The notes under the pieces: model-generated
Database searches by the model: none
What the model was told of the DNA's origin: nothing
What the model saw: the letters and a program-made list of their open reading frames with translations, nothing else
Part shown: positions 44,443 through 53,818 of the stretch, piece after piece
Position numbering within the stretch: the stretch's first letter is position 1
Layout: every line of letters starts with the position of its first letter
NCBI RefSeq assembly: GCF_041679265.1
Contig: NZ_JBGFSM010000017.1
Span: forward strand, 1-64,000
Direction of reading: 5' to 3'
DNA from: Autumnicola sp041679265
Lineage (GTDB): Bacteria > Bacteroidota > Bacteroidia > Flavobacteriales > Flavobacteriaceae
DNA: 64,000 nt
Translations under genes and position numbers: made by a program

Positions 44443-44669
44443 TTTTCATAGCTTTTAGAATTATGTAGTCACTGGAAAAACAGCCGAAATCTTTAAAGGA
44501 CTATAACTAGTGGTTTGATTTCAAATTCCCCAAAGTGCTATAAAAACCTTCAAAAAAAATACACCTATAAGGTTTTTAAACCTTGCAGGATTTCCCATTT
44601 AATCCAATTTGATAGTTTTGTGACAAGACTGATAGTTACAAAAGATTAGACTTTTCCGGAACTTTAGTT

Positions 44670-45440
44670 TTACAGTTGTGTTACTTTTATATAATCTACA
44701 TAGTATTTCTGCGGAAAAATGGAATCATCTACTTCAGGGCCTCCAAAATTGCCGCCAACCGCCATATTAATCAGAAAGTAGAAGGCTTTCCGGAAAGGAT
44801 AATATTCTTCATTATATTTTTCAGGAATAAAATTATAAACAGAATTTCCATCCACGAAAAATTCGATGTTATCGGCAGTCCATACCGCCTTAAAAATATG
44901 ATATCCTTCTTCTATATCCTCAATAATGGTCTTTTTTGAGCTGGCATTCCCCGCATGATGGGCGGGATAATGTAGCGTGGTATAAACGGTATTCGGCTCG
45001 CGGCCCACATATTCCATAATATCGATCTCTCCCGAAGCCGGCCAGCCAATTTCACCAATATCACTGCCCAGCATCCAGAAGGCAGGCCAGATCCCCTGCC
45101 CTGTTGCTACTTTTGCCTTAATTTCAATTTCACCATACTTAAACTCCACTTTATCTTTGGAATTGATCTTTCCGGAATAATACTTATCTCCATCTTTAAC
45201 CGCAGTAATAACCAGTTTGCCGTCCGCTACCTCAACGTATTTGCGGTCATAAACCTGGCGCTCGTTATTACCCCAGCCGCAAAGGTTGGGACATCCGTCT
45301 CCTTCTTCATAGCTCCAGTTTTCCATATTCAGCTTATTGCCATCAAAGTTTTCTTCGAAGATCACTTTTTGGGCCTTGATTGAAAGCGGAAGCAGCGCGA
45401 TTGCTAAAACTGCTATCCAAAATTTGCCTTTTTTCATCAT
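44670..45440 (-). CDS. Secreted GH16 family glycoside hydrolase (laminarinase-like)
   Basis: 256 residues: Sec signal ending at PLSIKAQ, and one GH16 domain. EIDIMEYVG supplies Glu138, Asp140 and Glu143; WPASG precedes it. NLCGWGNNERQVYDRKYVEV near the N-terminus is typical of bacterial endo-1,3-beta-glucanases. The compact single-domain form suggests a periplasmic or soluble enzyme complementing the surface PKD-GH16 lipoprotein. It is separated from GH3 by 630 bp with a palindromic element, so it may have its own promoter. Confidence 0.93.
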   Translation of the reverse strand: MMKKGKFWIAVLAIALLPLSIKAQKVIFEENFDGNKLNMENWSYEEGDGCPNLCGWGNNERQVYDRKYVEVADGKLVITAVKDGDKYYSGKINSKDKVEFKYGEIEIKAKVATGQGIWPAFWMLGSDIGEIGWPASGEIDIMEYVGREPNTVYTTLHYPAHHAGNASSKKTIIEDIEEGYHIFKAVWTADNIEFFVDGNSVYNFIPEKYNEEYYPFRKAFYFLINMAVGGNFGGPEVDDSIFPQKYYVDYIKVTQL

Positions 45441-46070
45441 ATTATTTTTTAAATTTTCATATTTCAGAATAATTCGTGTAGTTCACGAAGGAGATGCTGA
45501 AACAAGCATGGCTTGTCGGCAGACAGGTTATCATTGACGTTTTCTTTACAGTAACAAATTTTCCCTTCGATCATTAAAAATTCGTATTGTTTCATATTTG
45601 TTCATTTTTTTACCTGTGCATTCCTCTCCCTACAATGGTCGGATTCAATAAAAACCAATCCTGTCATAAAAAAAATTGAAATTCATTTCAGCACAAAAGT
45701 TCCTATAAACTATTTCTTTTTTGCATCGCCCAAAAAAGAAACAAAAAAGTCTAGGCTTACGAAAGCTTATCTAAATTTTTTGTTCAGCACCTAAATTTTA
45801 GGAACTCGCCACTGTAATTCAACTAAAGAGAGAAAAAGGTCAGGCTCAAACAACCTAAAATTTTACGGTGCTTTCACTTCAAATTTCACGCTAAGCTTTC
45901 GATAGGCCCGGAGGAAATTATAAAAGCTATAAAGTCAAAAACAATCCCTTTATCTAAAAAACTAAAAACAAAATAAACACAGTAGCTTCAAAGATATTTG
46001 ATGAAAGGTTTAGGACGTATCCCTGCGTGGGATAATGTTCTTATTATGGGTTTCAACATGACTGGACCTT
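45441..46070. other. 630-bp spacer between GH3 and the second GH16 gene
   Basis: No gene. The main content is the imperfect palindrome at 45752-45908, preceded by a purine/pyrimidine-rich stretch with direct repeats (CTTTTTT...AAAAAAG). The remaining sequence should contain the promoter of the downstream GH16 gene, but I identify no exact -7 box. Confidence 0.4.
45752..45908. repeat. ~157-bp imperfect palindromic element
   Basis: The two ends are inverted copies: TAGGCTTACGAAAGCTTA on the left and, reversed and complemented, GGCCTATCGAAAGCTTAGCG on the right. An inner pair also matches (CAGCACCTAAATTTTAGG against AAGCACCGTAAAATTTTAGG). It could fold as a long hairpin with a ~45-nt centre. 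No ORF inside. From memory, similar segments recur in other Flavobacteriia, suggesting a dispersed MITE-like or structured repeat. Confidence 0.75.
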
Positions 46071-48350
46071 TTACTTGTTCAGGGTGAACTGCGCTTTTTT
46101 TACATCCCTGGAATTTCCGCCGATAAACACGTTAAAATCCCCGGCTTCAGCTTCCCATTTTTGATTTGCAGTGTAAAATTCCAGCATTTTTTCATCTATA
46201 CTGAATTCTACGGTTTTGCTTTCCCCGGGAGCAAGCTCAATCATTTTAAAGCCTTTAAGTTCCTTTACCGGCCGCGCCTTGCTGGCCACAAGATCCTGAA
46301 GGTACAGCTGCACGACTTCCTTTCCCTCCACGTCACCGGAATTGGTAACCGAAATACTGGCTGTAATTTCACCATTCTCATTCATTTCTTCTGAAGAAAG
46401 CTTCAGATCGCCATATTCAAAGGTGGTATAACTCAAGCCATAACCAAAAGGATACAGCGGATCTTTGCCAACATCGGTATAGGTGGAAAACGTCACGTGT
46501 TCTTCGCTATATGGGCGGCCGGTGCTTTTTTGATTATAATATAGCGGCTCCTGTCCCACTGCTTTTGGAAAAGAAACCGGAAGCTTGCCCGAAGGATTAT
46601 ATTTCCCGAACAAGACATCGGCTATGGCATGGCCACTTTCACTGCCCAGCTGCCATGCTTCCACAATAGCCGGCATTTTTTCTGCAGCCCAGGTAATTTC
46701 CATAGGCCTGCCGTTGATAAGCACCAAAACGATATTCTTATTCACCTTATAAATCTCCTGCAGCAATTCCTGCTGAAGCCCTGCCAGGCCAATTTTCGCC
46801 TGACTCCTTCCTTCTCCCGTCTGGAAAGCATCTTCTCCTAAAGCCATAAGCACCAGGTCGGCATTTTTGGCTTTTTCGATGGCTTCCGAAAAACCGGACC
46901 GATCGGTTTCATTGATCTTAAGCGGCATTAAAAAGCTTCTTTCCCCAATTCCCAATTTGGCACCTTCAGCATAGGTGATATTTACATCATCTCCTGCAGC
47001 TGCTTTAATACCTTCTAATACTGAAACCGCCGAATTTGCTTCTGCCTGGGCACGCCAGTTCCCTATAGGTGAATCTTTATCATCTGCCAGGGGCCCAATC
47101 ACTGCTATATTTTTTACTGAAGGTTTTATGGGTAAAAGCTCATTTTCATTCTTTAGAAGAACGATGGACTTTTTAGCAATATCACGTGCCACTTCCCGGT
47201 GTTGTTCATAGGAAATTTCTTTGGCAAGGTCCGGGTTTGCGTAGCGGTAAGGATCTTCAAAAAGCCCCATTTTAAACTTGACCCGCAAAATTCTTTTTAC
47301 GGCTTCATTGATAAGGCTCTCGTCTATTTTCCCCTCCTGCACTAGATCCATAAGGCCGGCTTCATAAGCGCCGCCTTCCATATCCATATCGCTGCCTGCT
47401 TTAAGGGCAATTTCTGCGGCCTGCTCTTTGTCTTTGGCAAAGCCGTGGTAGATCATCTCGGTGATAGAGCCCCAATCTGAAACCACGAATCCATCCCAGT
47501 TCCAGTCGCCTTTTAAGATGTCGCGCTGCAGCATTTTGTTCCCGGTGGCCGGCGTACCGTCTATGGTATTAAAAGAGTTCATAAAAGTAGCCACTCCAAC
47601 GTTTGCCGCAGCCTTAAAAGGAGGTAAGATCATATTATGAAGTTCGTTTTCTCCAATATTCACAGTATTGTAATCGCGCCCTCCTTCAGCAAAACCATAA
47701 CCGGCAAAGTGCTTCGCGGTGGCGGCAATGGTGGTACTGTCGGCCAGGTCATCTCCCTGGTAGCCTTTCACTTTGGCTATTGCTACTAATGAAGTGAGAT
47801 AAGGATCTTCGCCCGATCCTTCCATGATCCTTCCCCATCGTGCATCTCTTGAAACATCTATCATAGGCGAAAAAGTCCAGTTTACCCCATCGGCTACCGA
47901 CTCTACCGCAGCAATACGCGCAGATTTTTCCATCGCCTCAAGGTCCCAGCTGGCAGTTTCCCCAAGGGGCACCGGGAAGATGGTTTTATAGCCGTGAATC
48001 ACATCGTAACCAAACATCAACGGAATTTTAATCCGGGAATTTTCCATGACCAGTTTTTGCGCTTCCCGCGTGGCATCTACAGAAAGAACGTTAAGCATCG
48101 CCCCTACAAGGCCTTTTTTAAGCTGTTCTTCCTTTTGCTTATTTCCAACTTCAGAAGCAGGGCCGGTAAGGTCCCAGCTCCCGTTATACTGCACCAGTTG
48201 CCCTATCTTTTCTTCAAGCGTCATCATAAAAAGTATAGAATCTACTTTGGATTCTACGTTTTTAACGGAGCTTTTGATATTTGAATTCTGGGCAGTGCTT
48301 ACCAGCTGAGCGAGCAGCAGTAAGACGAGCAATATGCTATTTTTCTTCAT
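46071..48350 (-). CDS. GH3 beta-glucosidase (BglX-like)
   Basis: 759 residues: Sec signal (ILLVLLLLAQLVSTAQ), the GH3 TIM barrel and the alpha/beta C-domain, then a C-terminal fibronectin-III-like domain. The nucleophile is Asp292 in GFVVSDWGS. KHFAGYGFAEGGRDYN and ARWGRIMEGSGEDPYL are BglX hallmarks. No lipobox, so periplasmic. It hydrolyses glucose from the oligosaccharides produced by the GH16 enzymes. A hairpin terminator separates it from the GH16-PKD gene upstream. Confidence 0.94.
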   Translation of the reverse strand: MKKNSILLVLLLLAQLVSTAQNSNIKSSVKNVESKVDSILFMMTLEEKIGQLVQYNGSWDLTGPASEVGNKQKEEQLKKGLVGAMLNVLSVDATREAQKLVMENSRIKIPLMFGYDVIHGYKTIFPVPLGETASWDLEAMEKSARIAAVESVADGVNWTFSPMIDVSRDARWGRIMEGSGEDPYLTSLVAIAKVKGYQGDDLADSTTIAATAKHFAGYGFAEGGRDYNTVNIGENELHNMILPPFKAAANVGVATFMNSFNTIDGTPATGNKMLQRDILKGDWNWDGFVVSDWGSITEMIYHGFAKDKEQAAEIALKAGSDMDMEGGAYEAGLMDLVQEGKIDESLINEAVKRILRVKFKMGLFEDPYRYANPDLAKEISYEQHREVARDIAKKSIVLLKNENELLPIKPSVKNIAVIGPLADDKDSPIGNWRAQAEANSAVSVLEGIKAAAGDDVNITYAEGAKLGIGERSFLMPLKINETDRSGFSEAIEKAKNADLVLMALGEDAFQTGEGRSQAKIGLAGLQQELLQEIYKVNKNIVLVLINGRPMEITWAAEKMPAIVEAWQLGSESGHAIADVLFGKYNPSGKLPVSFPKAVGQEPLYYNQKSTGRPYSEEHVTFSTYTDVGKDPLYPFGYGLSYTTFEYGDLKLSSEEMNENGEITASISVTNSGDVEGKEVVQLYLQDLVASKARPVKELKGFKMIELAPGESKTVEFSIDEKMLEFYTANQKWEAEAGDFNVFIGGNSRDVKKAQFTLNK

Positions 48351-48366
48351 CTTTGAGTAATAAAAA

Positions 48367-48435
48367 GCCTGTTTAAAAATTTATTTCCTTTCTATGCTGA
48401 ATTTCTTCAGAAAAAAAAGCTTTTTTTAAACAGGC
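48367..48435 (-). terminator. Terminator/attenuator between PKD-GH16 and GH3
   Basis: A perfect 13-bp stem (GCCTGTTTAAAAA / TTTTTAAACAGGC) encloses a 43-nt loop that holds its own 5-bp hairpin. On the minus strand the stem is followed by CTTTTTATT. It is located in the 103-bp gap inside the same-strand gene series, so read-through must occur for GH3 unless it has its own promoter. Confidence 0.7.
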
Positions 48436-48453
48436 CTGTATTTAAATTATTTC

Positions 48454-50094
48454 CTATTGATAAACCCTTACATAATCAATTTCCATGGAAGCTTCCTGGA
48501 ATGCAGGATCTATTTCCCCTCCAAGGTTACCCCCCATGGCAACGTTAAGAATTAAGAACAAGTCTTTATTAAATGGGGTAGAGGCGTCATTATCAAAAGT
48601 AAAATACACTTCGCCATCTAAAAGAAAAGTAATATTCTCCTCTGTCCACTCCGCTTCATACAAATGAAACTCGGAAGTGGCATTTTGAATTTGGGTATCG
48701 CCTACCACCGCATTTCCACCGGAATGTTCAGGATAATGCAAGGCTGAAGAAGTTCTGCCTGGATTATTACCCACCCATTCCATGATATCTACTTCTCCGG
48801 TTGCCGGCCAGCCCACCTCATCAAAATCGGCTCCCAACATCCAGATGGCAGGCCAGGTTCCGCCACCTTCAGGCATTTTTGCACGTACTTCTACTCTCCC
48901 ATAGGTAAATTCAAAATTATCTTTGGTATTGATACGGGCTGAAGTAAAATTGAAACCGCTTTCTGCTTCACGCCTTGCGGTAATTATAAGGTTACCATCC
49001 TCAACATTTACGTTATCTTGGGTATAATACTGAACTTCATTATTGCCCCAGCCATTGTTGCCATTTCCGGTTTCATAATTCCATGTATCGGTATCCAGGG
49101 CGTCGCCTTCAAAATCGTCTTCCCAAAGCAGGTCTTCAAACTGGGTTTCGAACTCTTCTGGTTCTTCTGCTGAATCTGAAGTCAGTAAAAACCACCAGTC
49201 AAATTCACCATTTCCATCGGTGGTTTTTAGCCATAATTCGTTTGGTACAGATCTGTCCACAATTTGATAGCGGTGGTCTCCCCCGGTATAGTAACCTATA
49301 AAACTTGTACCATTAAGAGCAATGGTTTCCACACCTCCCGGGGCAGCGATGTTCCAGGTTCCTGTATAATCGTTGTAAGGTACATTAAGCACATCTGCTC
49401 CCTCCACTACGCCTGCTCCGGCTCCTAATTCGTCTACCAGATTGATCCTTCCAAAGATGGTTCCCTCCGGATTTGTTTCCGGCTCATCGTTGGTACTGTT
49501 GGTGATATGAACGAAGGTACGATCCTCCTGAAATATATACCGGTCATCATACATACCGGCGCCTGCCTTCTCATTTGCCCCGGCCGCATACCATTCAGGT
49601 CCATTTAAACCACCCACGGGACCAAGCCCAAAATGGGCGGGGGCTTCAGCTTTAATCCTCCATTCTTTGGATCCATCTCCCACTAACTTATCTATAAGGT
49701 CATCTGGCGGAGAATAGTTTACAAATACATCTACCCCTATGGTCATTGAACTTGAGGTACCGCCAGGCCCATAAGCTATTATGCTTACATCGTATATTCC
49801 GGTCTCTGAAAACTGGTGGGTTATCTCTCCATTGGAGGATATACTGGTGTTTCCATCTCCAAAAATATATTTATACGTCATTGCCCCATCGGCAGTGGCA
49901 TTAAAGGTCACTTCGCCACTACCATCTCCCTGTGGCATCTCATTGGATTGACCAGTAACATCGGCCTCAGCGCTCAAATTGGTGGGAGCAGTTATTTCTC
50001 CTATTTCATAATCGTCTTCAACACAGGATTGGAAGCCTGCAGTGAGAACGAAAATGAATATGAATCTTCCTAATATATTCTTCATTTTGATCAT
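48454..50094 (-). CDS. PKD-GH16 surface lipoprotein
   Basis: 546 residues from the ATG at 50094 (a second ATG at 50085 is possible). Lipobox FQSC, Cys24. A PKD-like domain (about 35-125: YKYIFGDGNTSISSNGE...) is followed by a ~170-residue beta-rich module (135-305) of unclear family, with DRTFVHITNS and TGTWNI. Then comes a GH16 domain with catalytic Glu434, Asp436 and Glu439 in EVDIMEWVG. Likely exposed at the cell surface to make the first cuts in beta-1,3-glucan. Starts five bases after the upstream binding-protein gene. Confidence 0.92.
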   Translation of the reverse strand: MIKMKNILGRFIFIFVLTAGFQSCVEDDYEIGEITAPTNLSAEADVTGQSNEMPQGDGSGEVTFNATADGAMTYKYIFGDGNTSISSNGEITHQFSETGIYDVSIIAYGPGGTSSSMTIGVDVFVNYSPPDDLIDKLVGDGSKEWRIKAEAPAHFGLGPVGGLNGPEWYAAGANEKAGAGMYDDRYIFQEDRTFVHITNSTNDEPETNPEGTIFGRINLVDELGAGAGVVEGADVLNVPYNDYTGTWNIAAPGGVETIALNGTSFIGYYTGGDHRYQIVDRSVPNELWLKTTDGNGEFDWWFLLTSDSAEEPEEFETQFEDLLWEDDFEGDALDTDTWNYETGNGNNGWGNNEVQYYTQDNVNVEDGNLIITARREAESGFNFTSARINTKDNFEFTYGRVEVRAKMPEGGGTWPAIWMLGADFDEVGWPATGEVDIMEWVGNNPGRTSSALHYPEHSGGNAVVGDTQIQNATSEFHLYEAEWTEENITFLLDGEVYFTFDNDASTPFNKDLFLILNVAMGGNLGGEIDPAFQEASMEIDYVRVYQ

Positions 50095-50099
50095 TTTTT

Positions 50100-52226
50100 C
50101 TAATTATGGAAATACAGGTTATCTATATAAAATGTTCCCCCGTTATCTGGCTGAACATCAAACTTAAACTGAAATATATCACTAATGTCAAGTCCCTGGT
50201 CTGTAAATTCTGATAACGGAATTTCCACACTGTTCCATTCATTTGGTGTAACACTAATACTTACAGGTTTCTCTCCAGACCTGCTTATCAAGAAGAATGG
50301 AATGCTGGTATAATCTCCAGACCATACATCAATATGCACTGTGGTATATGCAGTCGCATCTATATCTTCTCCAATATCAATACCCTGATAATTTGCGTTG
50401 GCATATTTGATGGCTTCATTCCCATCTATACTTAGCATTTCATAAGTAGTAGACTGCCCCCAGTCCGGATAATAATTCACTCCTGATGGATTTGGGTAAG
50501 CATCACTAAAAATAGATTGCACATCTGCTGCATCTGCAGTTGGTGTTGGTGTCGCCGCTTCGGGTTCATCAGGGCCCAGGGCAGTCTCATCATAAAAATA
50601 TACATTATCTATAAAGACCGTTGCTTCTCCTACCGGAGTGGCGGAATAGATTAGCTGAGAAATATTTGCCCTTGCTGTAAGCCCTTCAAAATCTTCTAAA
50701 GCAAGATCCAGGCTCACCCATTCTCCCTGGGTTGGATTTTCAATTGTTATTTCGTGTTCAGAATCATCGCCTCCCTGGTAGCCGCCATCAGGTCCAAAAT
50801 CTACCAGTTTAACCTTAACCACCGTGGCATTATTCGTCCAGATATCGGTATGGAAATGGGTCATTTCAGAAGCATCTATTTGTGATCCTACAGTTTCTAT
50901 TCCCACAAAATTTAACGCGCTGTATTTTTTGGTTGCATTCCCATCAATCTCAACATCTTCCAGGGTGGCGGCAGACCAGTCTGTTCTCCAGGTATCCACG
51001 GCCACATTGGTATATGCATCGCTGAATAATGAAATTACAGCTTCTTCAGGTAACGTAGGGGTTGGAGCTGCTATTACCGGGGACTCAGGAAGCCCGGGAG
51101 CCGCTTTCATAATATCATCTACATAAAAAGTTCCCGCAGTAGTACCAGGCCCGTCAATGAAGATCACCATTGTTCCATATTGGCCGGTAGGCACAAAGGC
51201 TTCCCCATTGTCCCCGGCACCATCTACGTAGCTTTTTACTGCATCTGTGGCGAAATTAAAACTTAACTCTTCCCAACCTGTTCCCTCGTGGTTAGCCGTA
51301 ACTTCAGTTTGTCTTTCTCCATTAACACCCCCTTCAAACTTTAAAAGTACGGGCAGGGCTACATCAGACCACATTTTCATCGTAATGGTTTTATTCTCCA
51401 CACTAAAATCTACCGGTGTTCCCAGGTTGAAGGCCCCACCTTCATAAGCTGCGCCAGAATTGGTGATCGCACCAACCATAGAGGCTTCATTGTTTGCTCC
51501 GGAAAAATCAGGGTTATCCACCACTTCAAAACTGGTGCCGTTAAAGGTAGAGAAAGCGTAGTTCACATTTTGTTCGTCAAAAGTAATGGGAAGTTTGGCA
51601 GGCTCTGCTTCAGGAACTGTTACCACTACTGTTTCTTCAGTAGTAGCTGCACCCCCACTTAAGGCAACCACTCTAAGATCATAATCCCCGGGAGCTAAAT
51701 AGGTATAGTCCAGGGTTTCTCCGGGCATTAAAGCGGTGGCCTCTTCATCTTCATTTTCTCCAAAGTAAACATTGAACATGGTAGCATAATCTGCAGTCGC
51801 GGAAACAGTAATATTCTTAGGGTTGTTTTCTGACTGGACCACATCTACCACAAGGTTCTCCGGGGCCCTGAAAGAAACCGTAAGATTTTGGGTACCACTG
51901 GCGGTTACGCCATTAAGGTTTTGCCCTGTTACCTCCACCTGGTAGTCTCCTTCATCATAAACATGTTCTACAGCCTGGCCTGGTCTTATTTCTCCGGAAA
52001 CTTCTGAACCGTCACCAAAATCAATACTGAAAAGGTTAGCGCCTTCTCCGGTAGGGATTATAGTTACCAGTCCTGTATTGTCCTGGGTAATCTTAAAAGT
52101 AGCCCCAAGATTGGAAGGAGCGGCCATACCTTCAAGATCTATTCCCAAATCATCATCGTCCTTATCGCAGCTCACTATAGAAGTACTGACAAAAACGGCT
52201 ATTATTATTCTAAAAATATTCTTCAT
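50100..52226 (-). CDS. Surface glycan-binding lipoprotein (PKD and CBM-like modules)
   Basis: 708 residues. SPII signal with SIVSC lipobox (Cys20). Two PKD-like domains (about 35-120, 125-210; FSIDFGDGSEVSGEI) and a beta-sandwich follow. The C-terminal half has two related modules, each with a SDAY..W...Y motif near its start and FIDNVYFYD or YIDNLYFHN at its end, like carbohydrate-binding modules of marine laminarin-binding SGBPs. No catalytic residues are seen. Between SusD and GH16, the place where SusE/SGBP genes are found. Confidence 0.85.
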   Translation of the reverse strand: MKNIFRIIIAVFVSTSIVSCDKDDDDLGIDLEGMAAPSNLGATFKITQDNTGLVTIIPTGEGANLFSIDFGDGSEVSGEIRPGQAVEHVYDEGDYQVEVTGQNLNGVTASGTQNLTVSFRAPENLVVDVVQSENNPKNITVSATADYATMFNVYFGENEDEEATALMPGETLDYTYLAPGDYDLRVVALSGGAATTEETVVVTVPEAEPAKLPITFDEQNVNYAFSTFNGTSFEVVDNPDFSGANNEASMVGAITNSGAAYEGGAFNLGTPVDFSVENKTITMKMWSDVALPVLLKFEGGVNGERQTEVTANHEGTGWEELSFNFATDAVKSYVDGAGDNGEAFVPTGQYGTMVIFIDGPGTTAGTFYVDDIMKAAPGLPESPVIAAPTPTLPEEAVISLFSDAYTNVAVDTWRTDWSAATLEDVEIDGNATKKYSALNFVGIETVGSQIDASEMTHFHTDIWTNNATVVKVKLVDFGPDGGYQGGDDSEHEITIENPTQGEWVSLDLALEDFEGLTARANISQLIYSATPVGEATVFIDNVYFYDETALGPDEPEAATPTPTADAADVQSIFSDAYPNPSGVNYYPDWGQSTTYEMLSIDGNEAIKYANANYQGIDIGEDIDATAYTTVHIDVWSGDYTSIPFFLISRSGEKPVSISVTPNEWNSVEIPLSEFTDQGLDISDIFQFKFDVQPDNGGTFYIDNLYFHN

Positions 52227-52255
52227 ACTGTTTATTTACTGTTGAATAATCGCAT

Positions 52256-53791
52256 TTATTGATAAGCAGGATCTTGCTCTAATTGTGTGTTATTTAATTC
52301 TTGTAAGGGAATTGGCAGCTTATCGTGTTTACCTTCCACATATCCTTTAAATTCCAAATATTGAGCAGCTAAACCTGCTCTTTGGAGATCAAACCAGCGA
52401 TGTCCTTCTCCCGCCAGCTCCAACCTTCTTTCCCTAAGGATATTTTCAAAAGTTGCAGGGATCGATTCCTCATTAACCCTGTTTCTTACGGCATCCAGCA
52501 GTGCCTGTGCTCTGTTGGAGTCTCCACCTCCCCTCACTAAAGCTTCTGCTTCCAGGAGGTAGGTATCAGCCAGTCTTATATCATAGAAATTCTGAGGCCA
52601 GTTAAGCTCAAAATTACCTCCGCCTGTAGAGCGGTCTTCCTGTTCTCCGGCAAATTTCTTCAAAAAGTAGCCGGTGTCCTGATAGCTTTCCTCATAAGAA
52701 ACAATTCCTAATTGTGCAAGACTGTCAAGATTACTAATGGTGTATTTGTATCTATTGTCATAGCTGCCATCGCTATAAATAAAAGCATCAGCCAATTCTT
52801 CGGTTGGTATATTAAAACCCCAGCCGGCAATAAAATCGGGTGCCCCCATGCCTTGTTGAAGAACATTATATCCACGGGGTGCTGACATTTGATTTAGCAG
52901 GTTACCTTCTGTACATCCAATACAACCCCAGTCCCCCCAATTTGAAGCAGAAGTATGAATAACCTCAAATATTGATTCCTCATTAAACTGATTTTCATTT
53001 TGGAATAGGTCACCGAAGTTATCAAGAAGATGATAACCATACTGACTGGTGCCACCAGGAGTTCCATTAACCTCCTGAAGTTGTTGTGCTGCCTCTTCAA
53101 ATCTTTCTAGGTGTAGGTAAACTTTTCCCAGTAAAGCCTTTCCTGCACCTTGTGTTGCCCTACCTGCTTCAGTTGCCAAATCTAGCTCTGCAGGCAAATT
53201 AGGAATAGCTTCTACCAGATCTTGTTCTATAAGAGCAAAAACTTCGGAACGATCTACCTGCACGGCATTCCCTAGTTCACTAACTGCAACAGGTTCAGTA
53301 AATAAAGGAATACTTTCAAATAACCTGATCAAATCAAAATAATAGTACGCTCTAAGAAATTTCATCTCTGCCTCGAACCTGCTTCTTAATTCCTCATCCA
53401 TTTCTGTATTTGGCAATTTAGACAGCAGTACGTTTGCCCTGTAGATTCCGGAATAACTTCTTCTCCACAATTCTTCCTGTGGCCCAGTGGCAGGGTCTAA
53501 GGTGTAACTGGACCAGGCCTGAATAGCCGGAACATCCTGTGAATTTCCACCTCCTGCATAAAAGTCATCTGAGGCAACATTTAAGGCAAATTCTTTTGCT
53601 ACATAATTACCTCCTATCCACCCCACCGGATCATAAGCTGCAACCAAACCATTATAGGCTTCCTCTGCATTACGATAGTAGTTTGATTCCAGGCTTTGAC
53701 CTCTTGGTTCAACCTCTAGATAATCCTCACTACACGCAATCAAAGTAGCTGCTGAAACAACGGCTGCTACATATCTCATTATTTTTTTCAT
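52256..53791 (-). CDS. SusD/RagB-type surface lipoprotein (beta-glucan locus)
   Basis: 511 residues. Signal with LIAC lipobox (Cys20). SusD fold: FEAEMKFLRAYYYFDLIRLF, ALLGKVYLHLERFEEAAQQLQ, and C-terminal ENILRERRLELAGEGHRWFDLQRAG. Works with the SusC at 53819-56929 to capture and import laminarin-type oligosaccharides. The gene starts 27 bp after the susC stop. Confidence 0.95.
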   Translation of the reverse strand: MKKIMRYVAAVVSAATLIACSEDYLEVEPRGQSLESNYYRNAEEAYNGLVAAYDPVGWIGGNYVAKEFALNVASDDFYAGGGNSQDVPAIQAWSSYTLDPATGPQEELWRRSYSGIYRANVLLSKLPNTEMDEELRSRFEAEMKFLRAYYYFDLIRLFESIPLFTEPVAVSELGNAVQVDRSEVFALIEQDLVEAIPNLPAELDLATEAGRATQGAGKALLGKVYLHLERFEEAAQQLQEVNGTPGGTSQYGYHLLDNFGDLFQNENQFNEESIFEVIHTSASNWGDWGCIGCTEGNLLNQMSAPRGYNVLQQGMGAPDFIAGWGFNIPTEELADAFIYSDGSYDNRYKYTISNLDSLAQLGIVSYEESYQDTGYFLKKFAGEQEDRSTGGGNFELNWPQNFYDIRLADTYLLEAEALVRGGGDSNRAQALLDAVRNRVNEESIPATFENILRERRLELAGEGHRWFDLQRAGLAAQYLEFKGYVEGKHDKLPIPLQELNNTQLEQDPAYQ

Positions 53792-53818
53792 AATAATATC
53801 TTTTTAAATTTTTTACAA

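Noticed and set aside
44569..44584. Terminator between the two small GH16 genes (AAGGTTT hairpin)
   Set aside because: Only a 7-bp AT-rich palindrome with minimal loop and no clear T-run; too weak.
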